A program made the translations under genes and the position numbers. From Actinomadura sp. HBU206391 (GTDB taxonomy: Bacteria > Actinomycetota > Actinomycetes > Streptosporangiales > Streptosporangiaceae), in contig NZ_JABVEB010000010.1 in assembly GCF_014323665.1 (NCBI RefSeq), forward strand, positions 27,549 through 91,548: DNA of 64,000 nt, in the 5' to 3' direction. This document shows positions 45,946 to 54,817 of the stretch, one piece after another. Every line of letters begins with the position of its first letter. Positions within the stretch are counted from its first letter, which is position 1. The notes beneath the pieces were generated by a model, which saw only the letters and a list, made by a program, of their open reading frames with translations, did no database searches and had not been told where the DNA came from.

Positions 45946-46012
45946 GCGTGGACCGACGACGAGTGACCCGATGACCCGTGGACCGATGACCCGTGGACCG
46001 ATGCCGATGGCG
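45946..46012. repeat. 15-bp tandem repeat between pxpB and pxpC
   Basis: Repeats of GATGACCCGTGGACC, about three to four units, fill the 79-bp gap between the two otherwise tightly packed genes, probably by slippage. Confidence 0.65.
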
Positions 46013-46023
46013 CGCGTGAGCCG

Positions 46024-46932
46024 ATGATCGAGGTCGTACGGGCGGGCGCGCTCACCACGGTGCAGGACCTCGGACGGCATGGGGTGGCCCACCTCGGCGT
46101 GCCGCGCTCAGGCGCGCTCGACGAGCCGGCGCACCGGCTGGCCAACCGGCTCGTCGGCAACCCGGAGTCGGCGGCCACCCTGGAGACGACGCTCACCGGG
46201 ACGGCGGTGCGGCTGCGCACGGCCACCACGATCGCGGTGACCGGTGCGCCCGCGCCGGTACGCCTGAGCGGCCGTCCGGTCGCCTGGGGCGCACCGGTCC
46301 ACGTGCCGGCGGGCGCGGTGCTCGACGTGGGGACCGCCACCCATGGCCTGCGCGGCTATGTCGCCTTCTCGGGCGGCGTGGACGTCGAGCCCGTGCTCGG
46401 CAGCCGCGCCACCGATCTGCTCTCGGGGCTGGGGCCGCCCCCGCTGTCCGACGACGATCTGCTGCCGCTCGGCCGGACCACCGGCCCGCCGGGCCCCGTC
46501 GACGCGGTTCCGGTGTCGGCGCCCGCCCGGGATCTGGTGCTGCGGCTGGTGCTCGGGCCCCGGGACGACTGGTTCACCGAGAACGCGCTGGCGGGCCTGG
46601 CCGCGGCCCGCTTCCAGGTGGCCGGGGCGAGCAACCGGATCGCGCTGCGCACGGAGGGCCACGCGCTGGAACGCGCCGTCCACCGGGAGCTGCCGAGCGA
46701 GGGCATGGTGCTCGGTGGCGTTCAGGTGCCCCCGAACGGATGCCCGATGGTGTTCCTGGCCGACCACCCGACCACCGGCGGGTATCCCGTGATCGGCGTC
46801 GTGCCCGTTGCCGACCTCGCTGCCGCGGCGCAGACCCGCCCCGGGGCCGAGGTCCGCTTCGTCCCGACCCGTGGTCCTCTCCCGAGCGGTTCCCGGCGCG
46901 CGGGCGACGGCTCGGGCACTGTCGCAGGGTGA
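46024..46932 (+). CDS. pxpC: 5-oxoprolinase subunit C (KipA-like)
   Basis: 302 aa from ATG 46024. VVRAGALTTVQDLGRHGVAHLGVPRSGALDEPAHRLANRLVGN is the start of allophanate hydrolase subunit 2/KipA; VNxx-like GYVAFSGGVDVEPVLGSRATDLLSGLG and FLADHPTTGGYPVIG follow. Last gene of the salvage arm. It completes the PxpABC enzyme. Confidence 0.92.
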   Translation: MIEVVRAGALTTVQDLGRHGVAHLGVPRSGALDEPAHRLANRLVGNPESAATLETTLTGTAVRLRTATTIAVTGAPAPVRLSGRPVAWGAPVHVPAGAVLDVGTATHGLRGYVAFSGGVDVEPVLGSRATDLLSGLGPPPLSDDDLLPLGRTTGPPGPVDAVPVSAPARDLVLRLVLGPRDDWFTENALAGLAAARFQVAGASNRIALRTEGHALERAVHRELPSEGMVLGGVQVPPNGCPMVFLADHPTTGGYPVIGVVPVADLAAAAQTRPGAEVRFVPTRGPLPSGSRRAGDGSGTVAG

Positions 46933-46949
46933 CGGTAGTTTGCTCTCGC

Positions 46950-48203
46950 ATGACCGTCATCGAGACGACGCTGAGTTCGTCAGACCCCTCTAAGCCGAGG
47001 TTCTACCGCGTCAGGCTGGACGGCCGACGCCTGATCGGCACGGCGTGGGCCGAGGGCAGATCCCCCCGCGAGACCGTCAAGGATCTCGACGTCGACACCG
47101 ACCACCTGGCGGTGCGCGCCTTCGACAAGGCCCGTGACAAGAAGATGCGCGAAGGCTTCTGCCACGTCGCCGACGTCGCCGGTGCGGCACGCGGCGACGT
47201 GGTGCTGGAGTTCCTGGTGCCGAACCGGTCCCCCGCCGAGGCGTTCGACCTGTCGCCGGACGGCCGTACGCTCGTCGTCGCGACGACGCTCAAGGAGGCG
47301 TACGGCGCCGAGATCCACCTGGTGGACGTCGCCACCGGCCACCGCCGGCTGCTCCGCGCCGAGGAACCGCAGGCCGGCTCGGAGTCGTCGCCGAAGCGCC
47401 AGACGTTCCTGCACGCGGTGCTCTTCGACGCCGGCGGGCAGCGGATCGTGTACGCGCTGAACGAGGAGACCCGGGTCCTGGACATCGCGACCGGGGCCAT
47501 CCGCACCCTGGCCCGCTACCGGCAGTTCCGGGACTCGCGGTTCAATCCGTTCCGCGTACGTCCCTCCTGGGACCGGGCCCGCGGCCGGCTGCTGGTCTTC
47601 GACACCGGTGACCGCGTGCGGGTGCTCGACCCCGACTGGCGCACCGTGTTCGAGACGTCCACCGCGGGATCGTCCTTCGAGTGCAGGGCGGGCGCCCTCT
47701 CGCCGTCCGGGCGCCTGCTGGCCCTGGTCCACGGCAAGGGCTCGATCTACAGCCAGGACGACCCGGCGGTGACCGAACTCGAGGTCTGGGACGTGGAGAA
47801 CGGCACGGCCGTACACCGGTTCGCGGTGGACCGGCCGGTCCACCGGATCGGCTTCGACCCGTCCGAGGGCCTGCTGGTGGTCAACCCCGAGAGCGTCCAG
47901 GGCCCGGGCGCCTTCTCCCTGGAGACGGGGACCCTGGCATGGCATTTCCCCGCCCCGTACCGGACCGACCGCTGGGACGACTGTTACGCCTGGGCCTATT
48001 CGGCCGACGGGAAGATGCTGGCCGTCGGGCGGCGCGGGCTGACGGACGTGATCGACGCGACGAGCCGGGAGAGCGATCCCGCGTTCGGGCGCCGGCCCGA
48101 GTCCGGGGGGACCGGACGCACGTACGGCGTCAAGATCTCCGATGACGGAACGCTGGTCGCCTCGGGCGGCGACTCGGGCCGGATCGTGGTGCGCAGGCTC
48201 TGA
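46950..48203 (+). CDS. Beta-propeller (WD40/TolB-like) protein
   Basis: 417 aa from ATG 46950; the frame is open upstream but overlaps pxpC. Repeated blade motifs are seen: FDLSPDGRTLVVATTL, HLVDVATGHRRLL, GALSPSGRLLALVHG, WDVENGTAVHRFAV, AYSADGKMLAVG and ISDDGTLVASGGDSGRIVVRRL. The first about 80 residues may be a separate small domain. No signal peptide; function unknown. Confidence 0.75.
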   Translation: MTVIETTLSSSDPSKPRFYRVRLDGRRLIGTAWAEGRSPRETVKDLDVDTDHLAVRAFDKARDKKMREGFCHVADVAGAARGDVVLEFLVPNRSPAEAFDLSPDGRTLVVATTLKEAYGAEIHLVDVATGHRRLLRAEEPQAGSESSPKRQTFLHAVLFDAGGQRIVYALNEETRVLDIATGAIRTLARYRQFRDSRFNPFRVRPSWDRARGRLLVFDTGDRVRVLDPDWRTVFETSTAGSSFECRAGALSPSGRLLALVHGKGSIYSQDDPAVTELEVWDVENGTAVHRFAVDRPVHRIGFDPSEGLLVVNPESVQGPGAFSLETGTLAWHFPAPYRTDRWDDCYAWAYSADGKMLAVGRRGLTDVIDATSRESDPAFGRRPESGGTGRTYGVKISDDGTLVASGGDSGRIVVRRL

Positions 48204-48223
48204 CCGCGCGGGCCCGGAACGAA

Positions 48224-48331
48224 TCTGATCTCGTGGTCGTCCGCAGCCGCGCCGAGCCGCGGCCGATCACGAGAGCCTTCTGATCTCGTGGTCGTCCGCA
48301 GCCCGCGCCGAGCCGCGGCCGACCACGAGAG
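48224..48331. repeat. Tandemly duplicated hairpin between convergent genes
   Basis: Two near-identical units (48224-48274 and 48279-48331), each with arms CTCGTGGTCG and CGACCACGAG (one mismatch in unit 1). Likely a duplicated bidirectional terminator. Confidence 0.75.
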
Positions 48332-48333
48332 TC

Positions 48334-49971
48334 TCAGGAGGAGGGCACTACCGGCAAGACGATGGCCGACGGGTGGTCGGGGTCGTGGAAGATCTCCTGG
48401 TCGGCCGTGACCATGACGGCCGCGGTGCCCAGCGGCTCCCCCGTGCCCGGGTTGCTCGCCACCTTGGGGTAGGCGCCGCTGGTCACATGGACCCGGATCC
48501 GGTGACCGCGCTTGAAGCGGTGCCCCGCCGGCCAGAGCTCCACATGGATCTTGCGTACGCCGTCGGCGTCCGCCGCGGGCTCGCCGGGCCGCAGCCGCAG
48601 ACCACCCTCGCACACGTTGAGTGACGCGCCGTCCGGGGAGACGTCGCAGAGGCGGACGACGAAGTCGGTGTGCTCGCGGTCGGACCGTACGAACAGATCC
48701 GCGGTCACCGGCCCGATGACGTCCAGATCCGAACGCAGCACCGGGCTGGAGAAGACCAGCACGTCCGGGCGGCGTTCCAGCGGGCGGTGATCGGCCGGCT
48801 TGGCGCTGCCCATGAGGGTGGGGCCGCTCAGGGACGGCGTCGGGTTCGCCGGGTCATAACGGTAGACGTCCGGCACGGAGTCGGCCGGGCCGCTCTCCCC
48901 GAGCCCGTGGCCCGGCTGCAGGAACCAGCGCTGCGGCCGCATGCCGGGCACCGGCCAGTCCTGGTACGTCCGCCACTCGCCGGCACCGGTGATGAACAGC
49001 CGTACCGGATTCGCCCGGATCTTGGAGTAGTCGCCGCGCAGATGGGCCTGGAAGAAACCGAGGGACTCGCGGATCGCGGCCATGACGTGCCGCGCGTCCG
49101 CGTGCCACCACGGGCCGACGGTCAGGTACGGTCGCCGGCCGGCCTTCCGCAGTGCCATGTAGTCCTTGATCTGCCAAGGCAGGAAGGTGTCGTACCAGCC
49201 GCCGACCATGCTGGCCGGCGCGGTGACGTCGCCCACCGTGTGGCTGAAGTCACGATTGTCCCAGAAGGCGGCGCCCGGCTCATGACTGGTCAGCAGGTTC
49301 TGGAAGAACGGGACCTCGGCGCCGGTGGTCAGCGCGTCGAGTTCGGCCAGCGGCCGGCCCGACCGGGCCGCGCGACCTGCGCGACGTCGCGACAGCAGGC
49401 CCGCCGACAGCAGGCCGAACGGCTGCTCGGAGCGGGCGGTGATGTCGATCCAGCTGAGGGTGGACTCCAGGGCGAACGCCCCGCCCACGTACGCGGCCTC
49501 ACGGAACTGCGAGGCCGATACCGACGTGGCCATCGCCTTGAGCTCGGGGCCGGCCGCGGCCGCCGTCGCCCACGCGGAGTAGCCGAGATAGCTGGCGCCG
49601 TACGTAGCGAAGGATCCGTTGAACCACGGCTGCCGCTTGAGCCAGTTGACGGTGGCCAGGCCGTCGTCGTACTCCGCCAGCGGATCGAACTCACCGCCGG
49701 AGCCGAAGGTGCCGCGAGCACTCTGCACCACGACCTGGTAGCCGAAGTAGGCGAACGGGATCCCGCTGATCAGCCCGGCGACGCCGCGACGCCCGTAGGG
49801 GCTGCGGACGAGGATCGCCGGCGCCCGTTCGGCCCCGGCCGGCGTGTAACGGTCGGCGAGCAGTGTGACGCCGTCCGGCATCTGCACGGGGAGGTCGCGT
49901 TCCACCGAGATCAGGCCCCGGGCTCGGGGAAGCCGTAGCGGCAGCGTGCTCAGCCGATCGGTCAGGGCCAT
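48334..49971 (-). CDS. CocE/NonD family hydrolase (X-Pro dipeptidyl-peptidase S15)
   Basis: 545 aa from ATG 49971 with GAGGAGG upstream. MPDGVTLLADRYTPAGAERAPAILVRSPYG, the nucleophile motif FATYGASYLGYSAW, the Asp region SMVGGWYDTFLPWQ and the His in GPWWHAD form the S15/CocE triad. The C-terminal jelly-roll (FVVRLCDVSPDGAS, VHVTSGAYPKVASN) is the XPD_C domain. It hydrolyses esters or amides (cocaine-esterase or cephalosporin acylase type); substrate unknown; no signal peptide. Confidence 0.9.
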   Translation of the reverse strand: MALTDRLSTLPLRLPRARGLISVERDLPVQMPDGVTLLADRYTPAGAERAPAILVRSPYGRRGVAGLISGIPFAYFGYQVVVQSARGTFGSGGEFDPLAEYDDGLATVNWLKRQPWFNGSFATYGASYLGYSAWATAAAAGPELKAMATSVSASQFREAAYVGGAFALESTLSWIDITARSEQPFGLLSAGLLSRRRAGRAARSGRPLAELDALTTGAEVPFFQNLLTSHEPGAAFWDNRDFSHTVGDVTAPASMVGGWYDTFLPWQIKDYMALRKAGRRPYLTVGPWWHADARHVMAAIRESLGFFQAHLRGDYSKIRANPVRLFITGAGEWRTYQDWPVPGMRPQRWFLQPGHGLGESGPADSVPDVYRYDPANPTPSLSGPTLMGSAKPADHRPLERRPDVLVFSSPVLRSDLDVIGPVTADLFVRSDREHTDFVVRLCDVSPDGASLNVCEGGLRLRPGEPAADADGVRKIHVELWPAGHRFKRGHRIRVHVTSGAYPKVASNPGTGEPLGTAAVMVTADQEIFHDPDHPSAIVLPVVPSS

Positions 49972-50165
49972 CGTTCCTCCTCGCCTCAGCGGCAGGTCCT
50001 CCGTGAGCAGATCCTCCGTAGCCGGTGGTTTGCCACCTTTTGATGATGATAGTCCGGTTTTGACCAAATGCACACCTGTTGCCGTCACTCTCCGGAAGTA
50101 ACGGCCCGGCTTATCACCTACTCGTGAGTCGCCCTTAGGCTGACCGTGCGGATTCTGGAGGCTGT

Positions 50166-50834
50166 GTGTTCGAGAAGTTCCTGCGCCGAGTAGTGGGCCC
50201 CATCCTGCGGTCGCTCTTCCGGTCCCGTGTGGAGGGCGCCGAGAACGTCCCCTCGCACGGCCCGCTGATCGTCGCCAGCAACCACCTGTCGTTCATCGAC
50301 AGCTTCATCATTCCGCTGGCCATCCCCCGGCCGGTGACCTTCATCGCCAAGCAGTCCTACTTCGAGGGCAAGGGGCTCAAGGGCTGGTTCGTCCGCTGGT
50401 TCCTCAGCTCCCTTGGCCACGTCGCCGTCAAGCGCGGCGCGCAGCGGGCGGCGATGGGAGCGCTGGAGCAGGCCGTCGAGATCCTCGACACCGGCGGCGC
50501 TTTCGCGATCTACCCCGAGGGCACCCGGTCCGAGGACGGGCGCCTCTACCGTGGCCGTACCGGGGTGGGCTGGCTGGTGCTGACCTCCGGCGCCAGCGTC
50601 CTGCCGATCGGTCTCGAAGGGACCCAGCGGATCCAGCCCGTCGGAGCGAGGTGGCCGCGGATCGGCGTCCGGGCGACCGTCCGGATCGGCCCGACCATGG
50701 ACTTCGCGCACTACCGGGATCTGCCTCCGGCCAAGGCACGGCGCGCCATCACCGACGAGATCGTCGAAATGATCCAGAAGCTCTCCGGGCAGGACTACGC
50801 CGGCGTCTACAACGAGCGCGCGGCCGTCGGCTGA
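50166..50834 (+). CDS. 1-acyl-sn-glycerol-3-phosphate acyltransferase (PlsC-like)
   Basis: 222 aa from GTG 50166 with GGAGG upstream. The NHLSFIDSF (NHx4D) catalytic motif, FIAKQSYFEGKGLKGWFVRWF and YPEGTRSEDGRLYRG motif III are standard. It acylates lysophosphatidic acid at the membrane in phospholipid synthesis. Many actinobacteria have several paralogues, so a specific role is not assured. Confidence 0.88.
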   Translation: MFEKFLRRVVGPILRSLFRSRVEGAENVPSHGPLIVASNHLSFIDSFIIPLAIPRPVTFIAKQSYFEGKGLKGWFVRWFLSSLGHVAVKRGAQRAAMGALEQAVEILDTGGAFAIYPEGTRSEDGRLYRGRTGVGWLVLTSGASVLPIGLEGTQRIQPVGARWPRIGVRATVRIGPTMDFAHYRDLPPAKARRAITDEIVEMIQKLSGQDYAGVYNERAAVG

Positions 50835-50910
50835 CCCGGCCGTCACCCGCTGCCTGTCGCCGCGCGTGTCGCATCGGCGGGTAAGTCGTGATCCGCGTAG
50901 GGTCGCCCCC

Positions 50911-51648
50911 ATGCGGGGTCGCTTCCAGCCGGTATCAGGGGTCCAGCTACGAGGAGTCCAGCCGGCACTACGAGTCGCTGCGGCCGTCATGCTGGTGGGC
51001 GTCTGTGCGGCGGCGTGCGGGGGCGGGGACACCTCCGGAGACGCGGAGACCGCCGCCGACCCCCCGCCGGGTACCGGCTACACCTCCGATCAGCTCCAGC
51101 AGGCGCTGCTCACCGAGCTGTCCGGCTATCAGCGCGCGGGCGAACCCGACTCCGGCGAGTACGGGGCGCTCGACGCGATCCAGAACTTCAACCGGCTGCA
51201 GGCCCAGGTGAAACTGGACAAGCCGCAGTGCGCGAACACCGCCCCCGACTTCGACAAGGCCCAGCAGGCCGCGCCCGCCGCGATCACCACGTTCGCCAAG
51301 AGCAACGGCCAGAACGTCACAGAGACGCTGATGAGGGTCTCGGCCGAGACGGCCGATCGCCAGGTGCGGATCAGGGTGGCGCCGGCCTGCCGTTCCTTCA
51401 AGGCCCGCGTCGGCGATCAGTGGTCGACGCATCGGGTGGTGGAGGCACGGGGTGAACTCGGTGACGGCTCGCGCACCGTCGGGGTGGCCACGACCAGCGG
51501 GACCTCACACGTCAAGACGTGGTACGTCGTGCTGAAGGCCCGCGGCTACCTCGCCACCATCACGTTGTACGGCCCGAACGTCACCCGCGCGGAAGCCGAG
51601 CAGATAGCCCGCCAGGCCCACCGGCAGGCCCAGCGCATCCTCCCGTAG
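50911..51648 (+). CDS. Lipoprotein of unknown function
   Basis: 245 aa from ATG 50911. The N-terminal hydrophobic stretch ends in the lipobox VCAAACGGGD, so the mature protein is lipid-anchored outside the membrane. The rest is alpha/beta: EYGALDAIQNFNRLQAQVKLD, VRIRVAPACRSFKARVG and TWYVVLKARGYLATITLYGP. No family recognised. It lies downstream of the PlsC-like gene, same strand. Confidence 0.75.
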   Translation: MRGRFQPVSGVQLRGVQPALRVAAAVMLVGVCAAACGGGDTSGDAETAADPPPGTGYTSDQLQQALLTELSGYQRAGEPDSGEYGALDAIQNFNRLQAQVKLDKPQCANTAPDFDKAQQAAPAAITTFAKSNGQNVTETLMRVSAETADRQVRIRVAPACRSFKARVGDQWSTHRVVEARGELGDGSRTVGVATTSGTSHVKTWYVVLKARGYLATITLYGPNVTRAEAEQIARQAHRQAQRILP

Positions 51649-51778
51649 CTCTCCCGTAGTTCGCGGTCACGGGTTCACGGCCACGGGGTTCACGGTCGCG
51701 CGAAATGTCCCACTACAGATAGCGTTCCAATGCGCGGAAAGGCGGCGAAGCGGGGCCTGGAGCGTGCTGAGCGTTGAC

Positions 51779-51828
51779 TTGCGGCGTGTCGTTGGTCATT
51801 GGGCGGTCAGGCCAACGACACGCCGCAA
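51779..51828. repeat. Long inverted repeat upstream of the NfeD-like/flotillin pair
   Basis: Perfect 17-bp arms (51779-51795 and 51812-51828) around a 16-base loop; pairing resumes outside after one mismatch. It may end the lipoprotein transcript. Sequence differs from the three dispersed palindromes. Confidence 0.7.
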
Positions 51829-51861
51829 CTCAAGGTGCGAAAACAGAATGCGGGAGACGCT

Positions 51862-52062
51862 GTGGTCGGGAAACAGGGCAGGGTGACCGGAAAGATCGGA
51901 CCCGGCCTGGTCGGTGAGGTCATGATCCCGATCCGGGGCGGCGTCGAGGCGTTCTACGCCCACTCGGTCGATCCGAGAGACGAGATCATCGTTGGCGCGA
52001 TCATTGTGGTCATTGAGTACCACCCACCGCGAACCGTTTACGTCGCACAAACGTCTATTTGA
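51862..52062 (+). CDS. NfeD-like OB-fold protein lacking membrane helices
   Basis: 66 aa from GTG 51862 with GGGAG upstream; a TTG at 51799 would add 21 residues. GKQGRVTGKIGPGLVGEVMIPIRGG and DEIIVGAIIVVIEYHPPRTVYV are the C-terminal OB domain of NfeD proteins, which usually have membrane helices as well and sit beside flotillin genes. Here only the OB domain is present and flotillin follows 36 bp later, so the two likely act together at the membrane. Confidence 0.7.
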   Translation: MVGKQGRVTGKIGPGLVGEVMIPIRGGVEAFYAHSVDPRDEIIVGAIIVVIEYHPPRTVYVAQTSI

Positions 52063-52098
52063 CGACTTGCGGAAACATAACCCAATACAGGAGGAGCG

Positions 52099-53526
52099 AT
52101 GCCGGTCGTGGTGATCGCAGCGATCTGTGCCATCGGGTTCGTCGCGCTGATCATTCTCTTCAAGCTGGTCTGGCGCGTGGCCGAGCCGAACGAGGCCCTG
52201 ATCATCTCGGGGCTGGGCGCCCGTTCCAAGAACATCGAGACCGCCGACAGCCTCGGATTCAAGATCGTCAGCGGTAAGGGCACCCTGGTGCTCCCGGGCT
52301 TTCAGAGCGCGCGCAGGCTACGGCTGGACAGCCGCGCCGCCAACCTCGAGGTCTCCTGCGTCACGCAACAGGGCATCCCCGTGCACGTGCGCGGTGTGGT
52401 GATCTACAAGGTCGGCGACGACACCGTCTCCATCGCGAACGCGGCACGCCGCTTCCTGGAGCAGCAGAAGTCGATGGACGGGGCCATCCACGAGCTGTTC
52501 ACCGGTCACCTCCGCTCGATCATCGGCAATCTGACCGTCGAGGACCTCATCCTCAACCGCGAGCGCCTCACCAGCGAGGCGCGCGGTTCGGCCGCCGACG
52601 AGATGAGCAAGCTGGGCCTGGTCGTGGACTCGCTGCAGATACAGGAGATCGACGACTCCACCGGCTACATCACCAACCTCGGACGCCCGCACGCCGCCAA
52701 GATCGCGTCCGCCGCCCGTATCGCCGAGGCCGAGCGGAACCAGGAGGCGACCCAGCGCGAGCAGGAGGCCGCAGCCCTGAACGCGGCCGCGATCCGGGAC
52801 AGCGCGATCAAGCAGCGGGCCGCCCAGGCCGAGATCGACGCGGCCACCTCCCGGCAGGAGCAGGCGGGTCCGCTCGCCCAGGCCGAGGCCCGCCAGCACG
52901 TCGTCGTACAGGAGACCAAGGCCGCCGAACTCGAGGCCGAGCGGGCGGAGATGCAATTGCTCGCCTCGATCCGCAAGCCCGCCGACGCCAAGGCGTACGA
53001 GACCGTGACGCTCGCCGAGGCGGCACGGGAAGCCCAGATCAAGCGGGCGCAGGCCGACGCCGAGGCGATCCGGGTGAACGGTGAGGCGCAGGCCGCCGCG
53101 GCTCGGGCGAGGGGACTCGCCGAGGGCGAGGCCATCAAGGCGAAGGGCCTCGCCGAGGCAGACGCGATCAAGGCGCGCGCAGAGGCCCTGGCCCAGAACC
53201 AGGAAGCCGTCATCGCACAGCAGCTGGCGGAGAACTGGGCCGAGATCGTCGCGGCCGGTTCCAAGGCCTTCGGCAACGTCGACCACATGGTCGTGCTGAA
53301 CGGCGCCGAGGGCATCGAGGACATGCTCGCCAAGGCGCTCACTCTCGGCGGCACCGGTCTCGGCGTCGCGCGGCACCTGCTGTCGACCATGAGCCCGAAC
53401 GGCTCCGCGGAGAACGGCAAGACCAGCGCGGTGGTCGTACCCGTGCAAACGCCGGCGCCCGCGCCGGAATCGGGACCTGGACCGGACTCCTCCGAGAAAT
53501 CTGGACCGGACTCCTCCGAGAAATAA
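52099..53526 (+). CDS. Flotillin-like SPFH domain protein
   Basis: 475 aa from ATG 52099 with AGGAGGAG upstream. One N-terminal helix (VVIAAICAIGFVALIILFK), the SPFH domain (about 30-200: NEALIISGLGARSKN, GIPVHVRGVVIYKVGDD) and a long Ala/Glu-rich coiled coil with EA repeats (about 210-400). A short Pro/Gly/Ser tail ends in duplicated GPDSSEK. Flotillins organise membrane microdomains and form cages. Paired with the NfeD-like protein upstream. Confidence 0.9.
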   Translation: MPVVVIAAICAIGFVALIILFKLVWRVAEPNEALIISGLGARSKNIETADSLGFKIVSGKGTLVLPGFQSARRLRLDSRAANLEVSCVTQQGIPVHVRGVVIYKVGDDTVSIANAARRFLEQQKSMDGAIHELFTGHLRSIIGNLTVEDLILNRERLTSEARGSAADEMSKLGLVVDSLQIQEIDDSTGYITNLGRPHAAKIASAARIAEAERNQEATQREQEAAALNAAAIRDSAIKQRAAQAEIDAATSRQEQAGPLAQAEARQHVVVQETKAAELEAERAEMQLLASIRKPADAKAYETVTLAEAAREAQIKRAQADAEAIRVNGEAQAAAARARGLAEGEAIKAKGLAEADAIKARAEALAQNQEAVIAQQLAENWAEIVAAGSKAFGNVDHMVVLNGAEGIEDMLAKALTLGGTGLGVARHLLSTMSPNGSAENGKTSAVVVPVQTPAPAPESGPGPDSSEKSGPDSSEK

Positions 53527-53563
53527 CGACACGGACGTCCCCTGGTGGCCGGTGCGCGACAAG

Positions 53564-53603
53564 TGCATGATCACGGCAGAGATCTCTCCGCCGTGATCAT
53601 GCA
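53564..53603. repeat. Intergenic palindromic repeat, copy 2
   Basis: TGCATGATCACGG at the left and CCGTGATCATGCA at the right form perfect 13-bp arms; partial pairing continues inward. The core matches copies at 20574 and 54179. It follows the flotillin stop. Confidence 0.8.
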
Positions 53604-53720
53604 GTTGTTCGCCGTATCCGAGGCGGGGAGGCCCCCGGCCGGCATCGCCGGACCGGCCAGGGCACCGGTCGTGACCACCTGGTGTGTTCTCTCGAATCGG
53701 CGTCATGTCAGGATCGTCCT

Positions 53721-54092
53721 GTGAAGACCGTGATACGCGTGATCGTCACCGCGGTCGCCCTCTGGGTGGCGACCGTGGTGGTCGACGGCATCAACGTCAC
53801 GACCGATACGACCGCCAAGCGGATCGGCACCCTGCTCGTGGTCGCGGTCATCTTCGGGCTCGTCAACGGGTTTCTCAAGCCCATCGTCAAGAAGCTCGGC
53901 TGCATCTTCTACATCCTCACCCTGGGCTTGATCGCGCTCGTGGTGAACGGTCTGCTGCTCTGGCTGACCAGCTGGGTGGCCGGGAAACTGGACCTGCCGT
54001 TCCACGTGGCCGGCTTCTGGGCAGCCTTCTGGGGCGCCATCGTCGTCGGCGTGGTGAGCTGGCTGCTTAACCTCCTGGTGCACGACGACTGA
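53721..54092 (+). CDS. Holin-like four-helix membrane protein (phage holin superfamily IV)
   Basis: 123 aa from GTG 53721. Four hydrophobic helices are visible: VIVTAVALWVATVVVDGI, LLVVAVIFGLVNGFL, FYILTLGLIALVVNGLLLWL and FWAAFWGAIVVGVVSWLLNLL, with NGFLKPIVKKLG between. It is the YvlD/superfamily-IV type commonly found in bacterial chromosomes without a phage; function unknown. It lies between two palindromic repeat copies. Confidence 0.82.
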   Translation: MKTVIRVIVTAVALWVATVVVDGINVTTDTTAKRIGTLLVVAVIFGLVNGFLKPIVKKLGCIFYILTLGLIALVVNGLLLWLTSWVAGKLDLPFHVAGFWAAFWGAIVVGVVSWLLNLLVHDD

Positions 54093-54178
54093 CCGGCGCA
54101 CAACGCCGACCTTGCGTACGACGACCGATTTCACGCACGACGCCGACTTTGTGGACGACGACGGCTACGGCGCCTAAG

Positions 54179-54218
54179 TGCATGATCACGCCAGAGCCTT
54201 CTCTGCCGTGATCATGCA
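54179..54218. repeat. Intergenic palindromic repeat, copy 3
   Basis: TGCATGATCACG and CGTGATCATGCA arms (12 bp, perfect), then CAGAG/CTCTG inner stem. Same family as copies 1 and 2, and followed by CAGTTGTTC-like sequence as in copy 2. Confidence 0.8.
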
Positions 54219-54329
54219 GTTGTTCCGACCACTGCACGACGCCCGGCCGGCCCACGACGACCGACGCCGGGAGCCGAGCGCCACGGCACCGGCACATCCC
54301 GGCGGACCCGCGGATGTCAGGATGGTGGA

Positions 54330-54728
54330 GTGGACGACGTCGAATTCGACCCGGAAGCCGTGGAGCTGGCAGGGCGGGTCTTCGATCTGGCCCGGCAGGG
54401 CGACACCGAACCACTGGCCGCCTATGTCGACGCCGGGGTTCCGGTCGACCTCACCAACGACAAGGGCGACACCCTGCTGATGCTCGCCGCCTACCACGGG
54501 CACGCGGGCACGGTGCGGGCTCTGCTGGCCCGGGGAGCCGACCCGGGCCGGGCCAACGACCGTGGCCAGACGCCGCTCGCCGGGGCCGTCTTCAAGAAGG
54601 AGCCGGACGTGGTCCGCGCTCTGCTGGACGCCGGAGCCGACCCGACCGCGGGGCGCCCCTCCGCCGAGGAAACCGCGCGGATGTTCGACAACGAGGAGTT
54701 CCTCGGCTGGTTCTCGGCACACCGCTGA
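54330..54728 (+). CDS. Ankyrin repeat protein
   Basis: 132 aa from GTG 54330. Ankyrin consensus units: DKGDTLLMLAAYHGHAGTVRALLARGADP and DRGQTPLAGAVFKKEPDVVRALLDAGADP. About three repeats, cytosolic, probably mediating a protein contact. It is convergent with the channel gene. Partner unknown. Confidence 0.85.
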   Translation: MDDVEFDPEAVELAGRVFDLARQGDTEPLAAYVDAGVPVDLTNDKGDTLLMLAAYHGHAGTVRALLARGADPGRANDRGQTPLAGAVFKKEPDVVRALLDAGADPTAGRPSAEETARMFDNEEFLGWFSAHR

Positions 54729-54817
54729 CCGGTCACGGCGGCGGAACGGGCGGCTCAGCGTCGCCGGCGATTCGGTCCCGGTCTCAGTACCGGTCCCGGT
54801 CCCGGGCTCTGTCTGTC

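Noticed and set aside
53703..54134. Minus-strand frame opposite the holin-like gene
   Set aside because: His/Asp/Glu-rich antisense translation of a hydrophobic protein, a common artefact.
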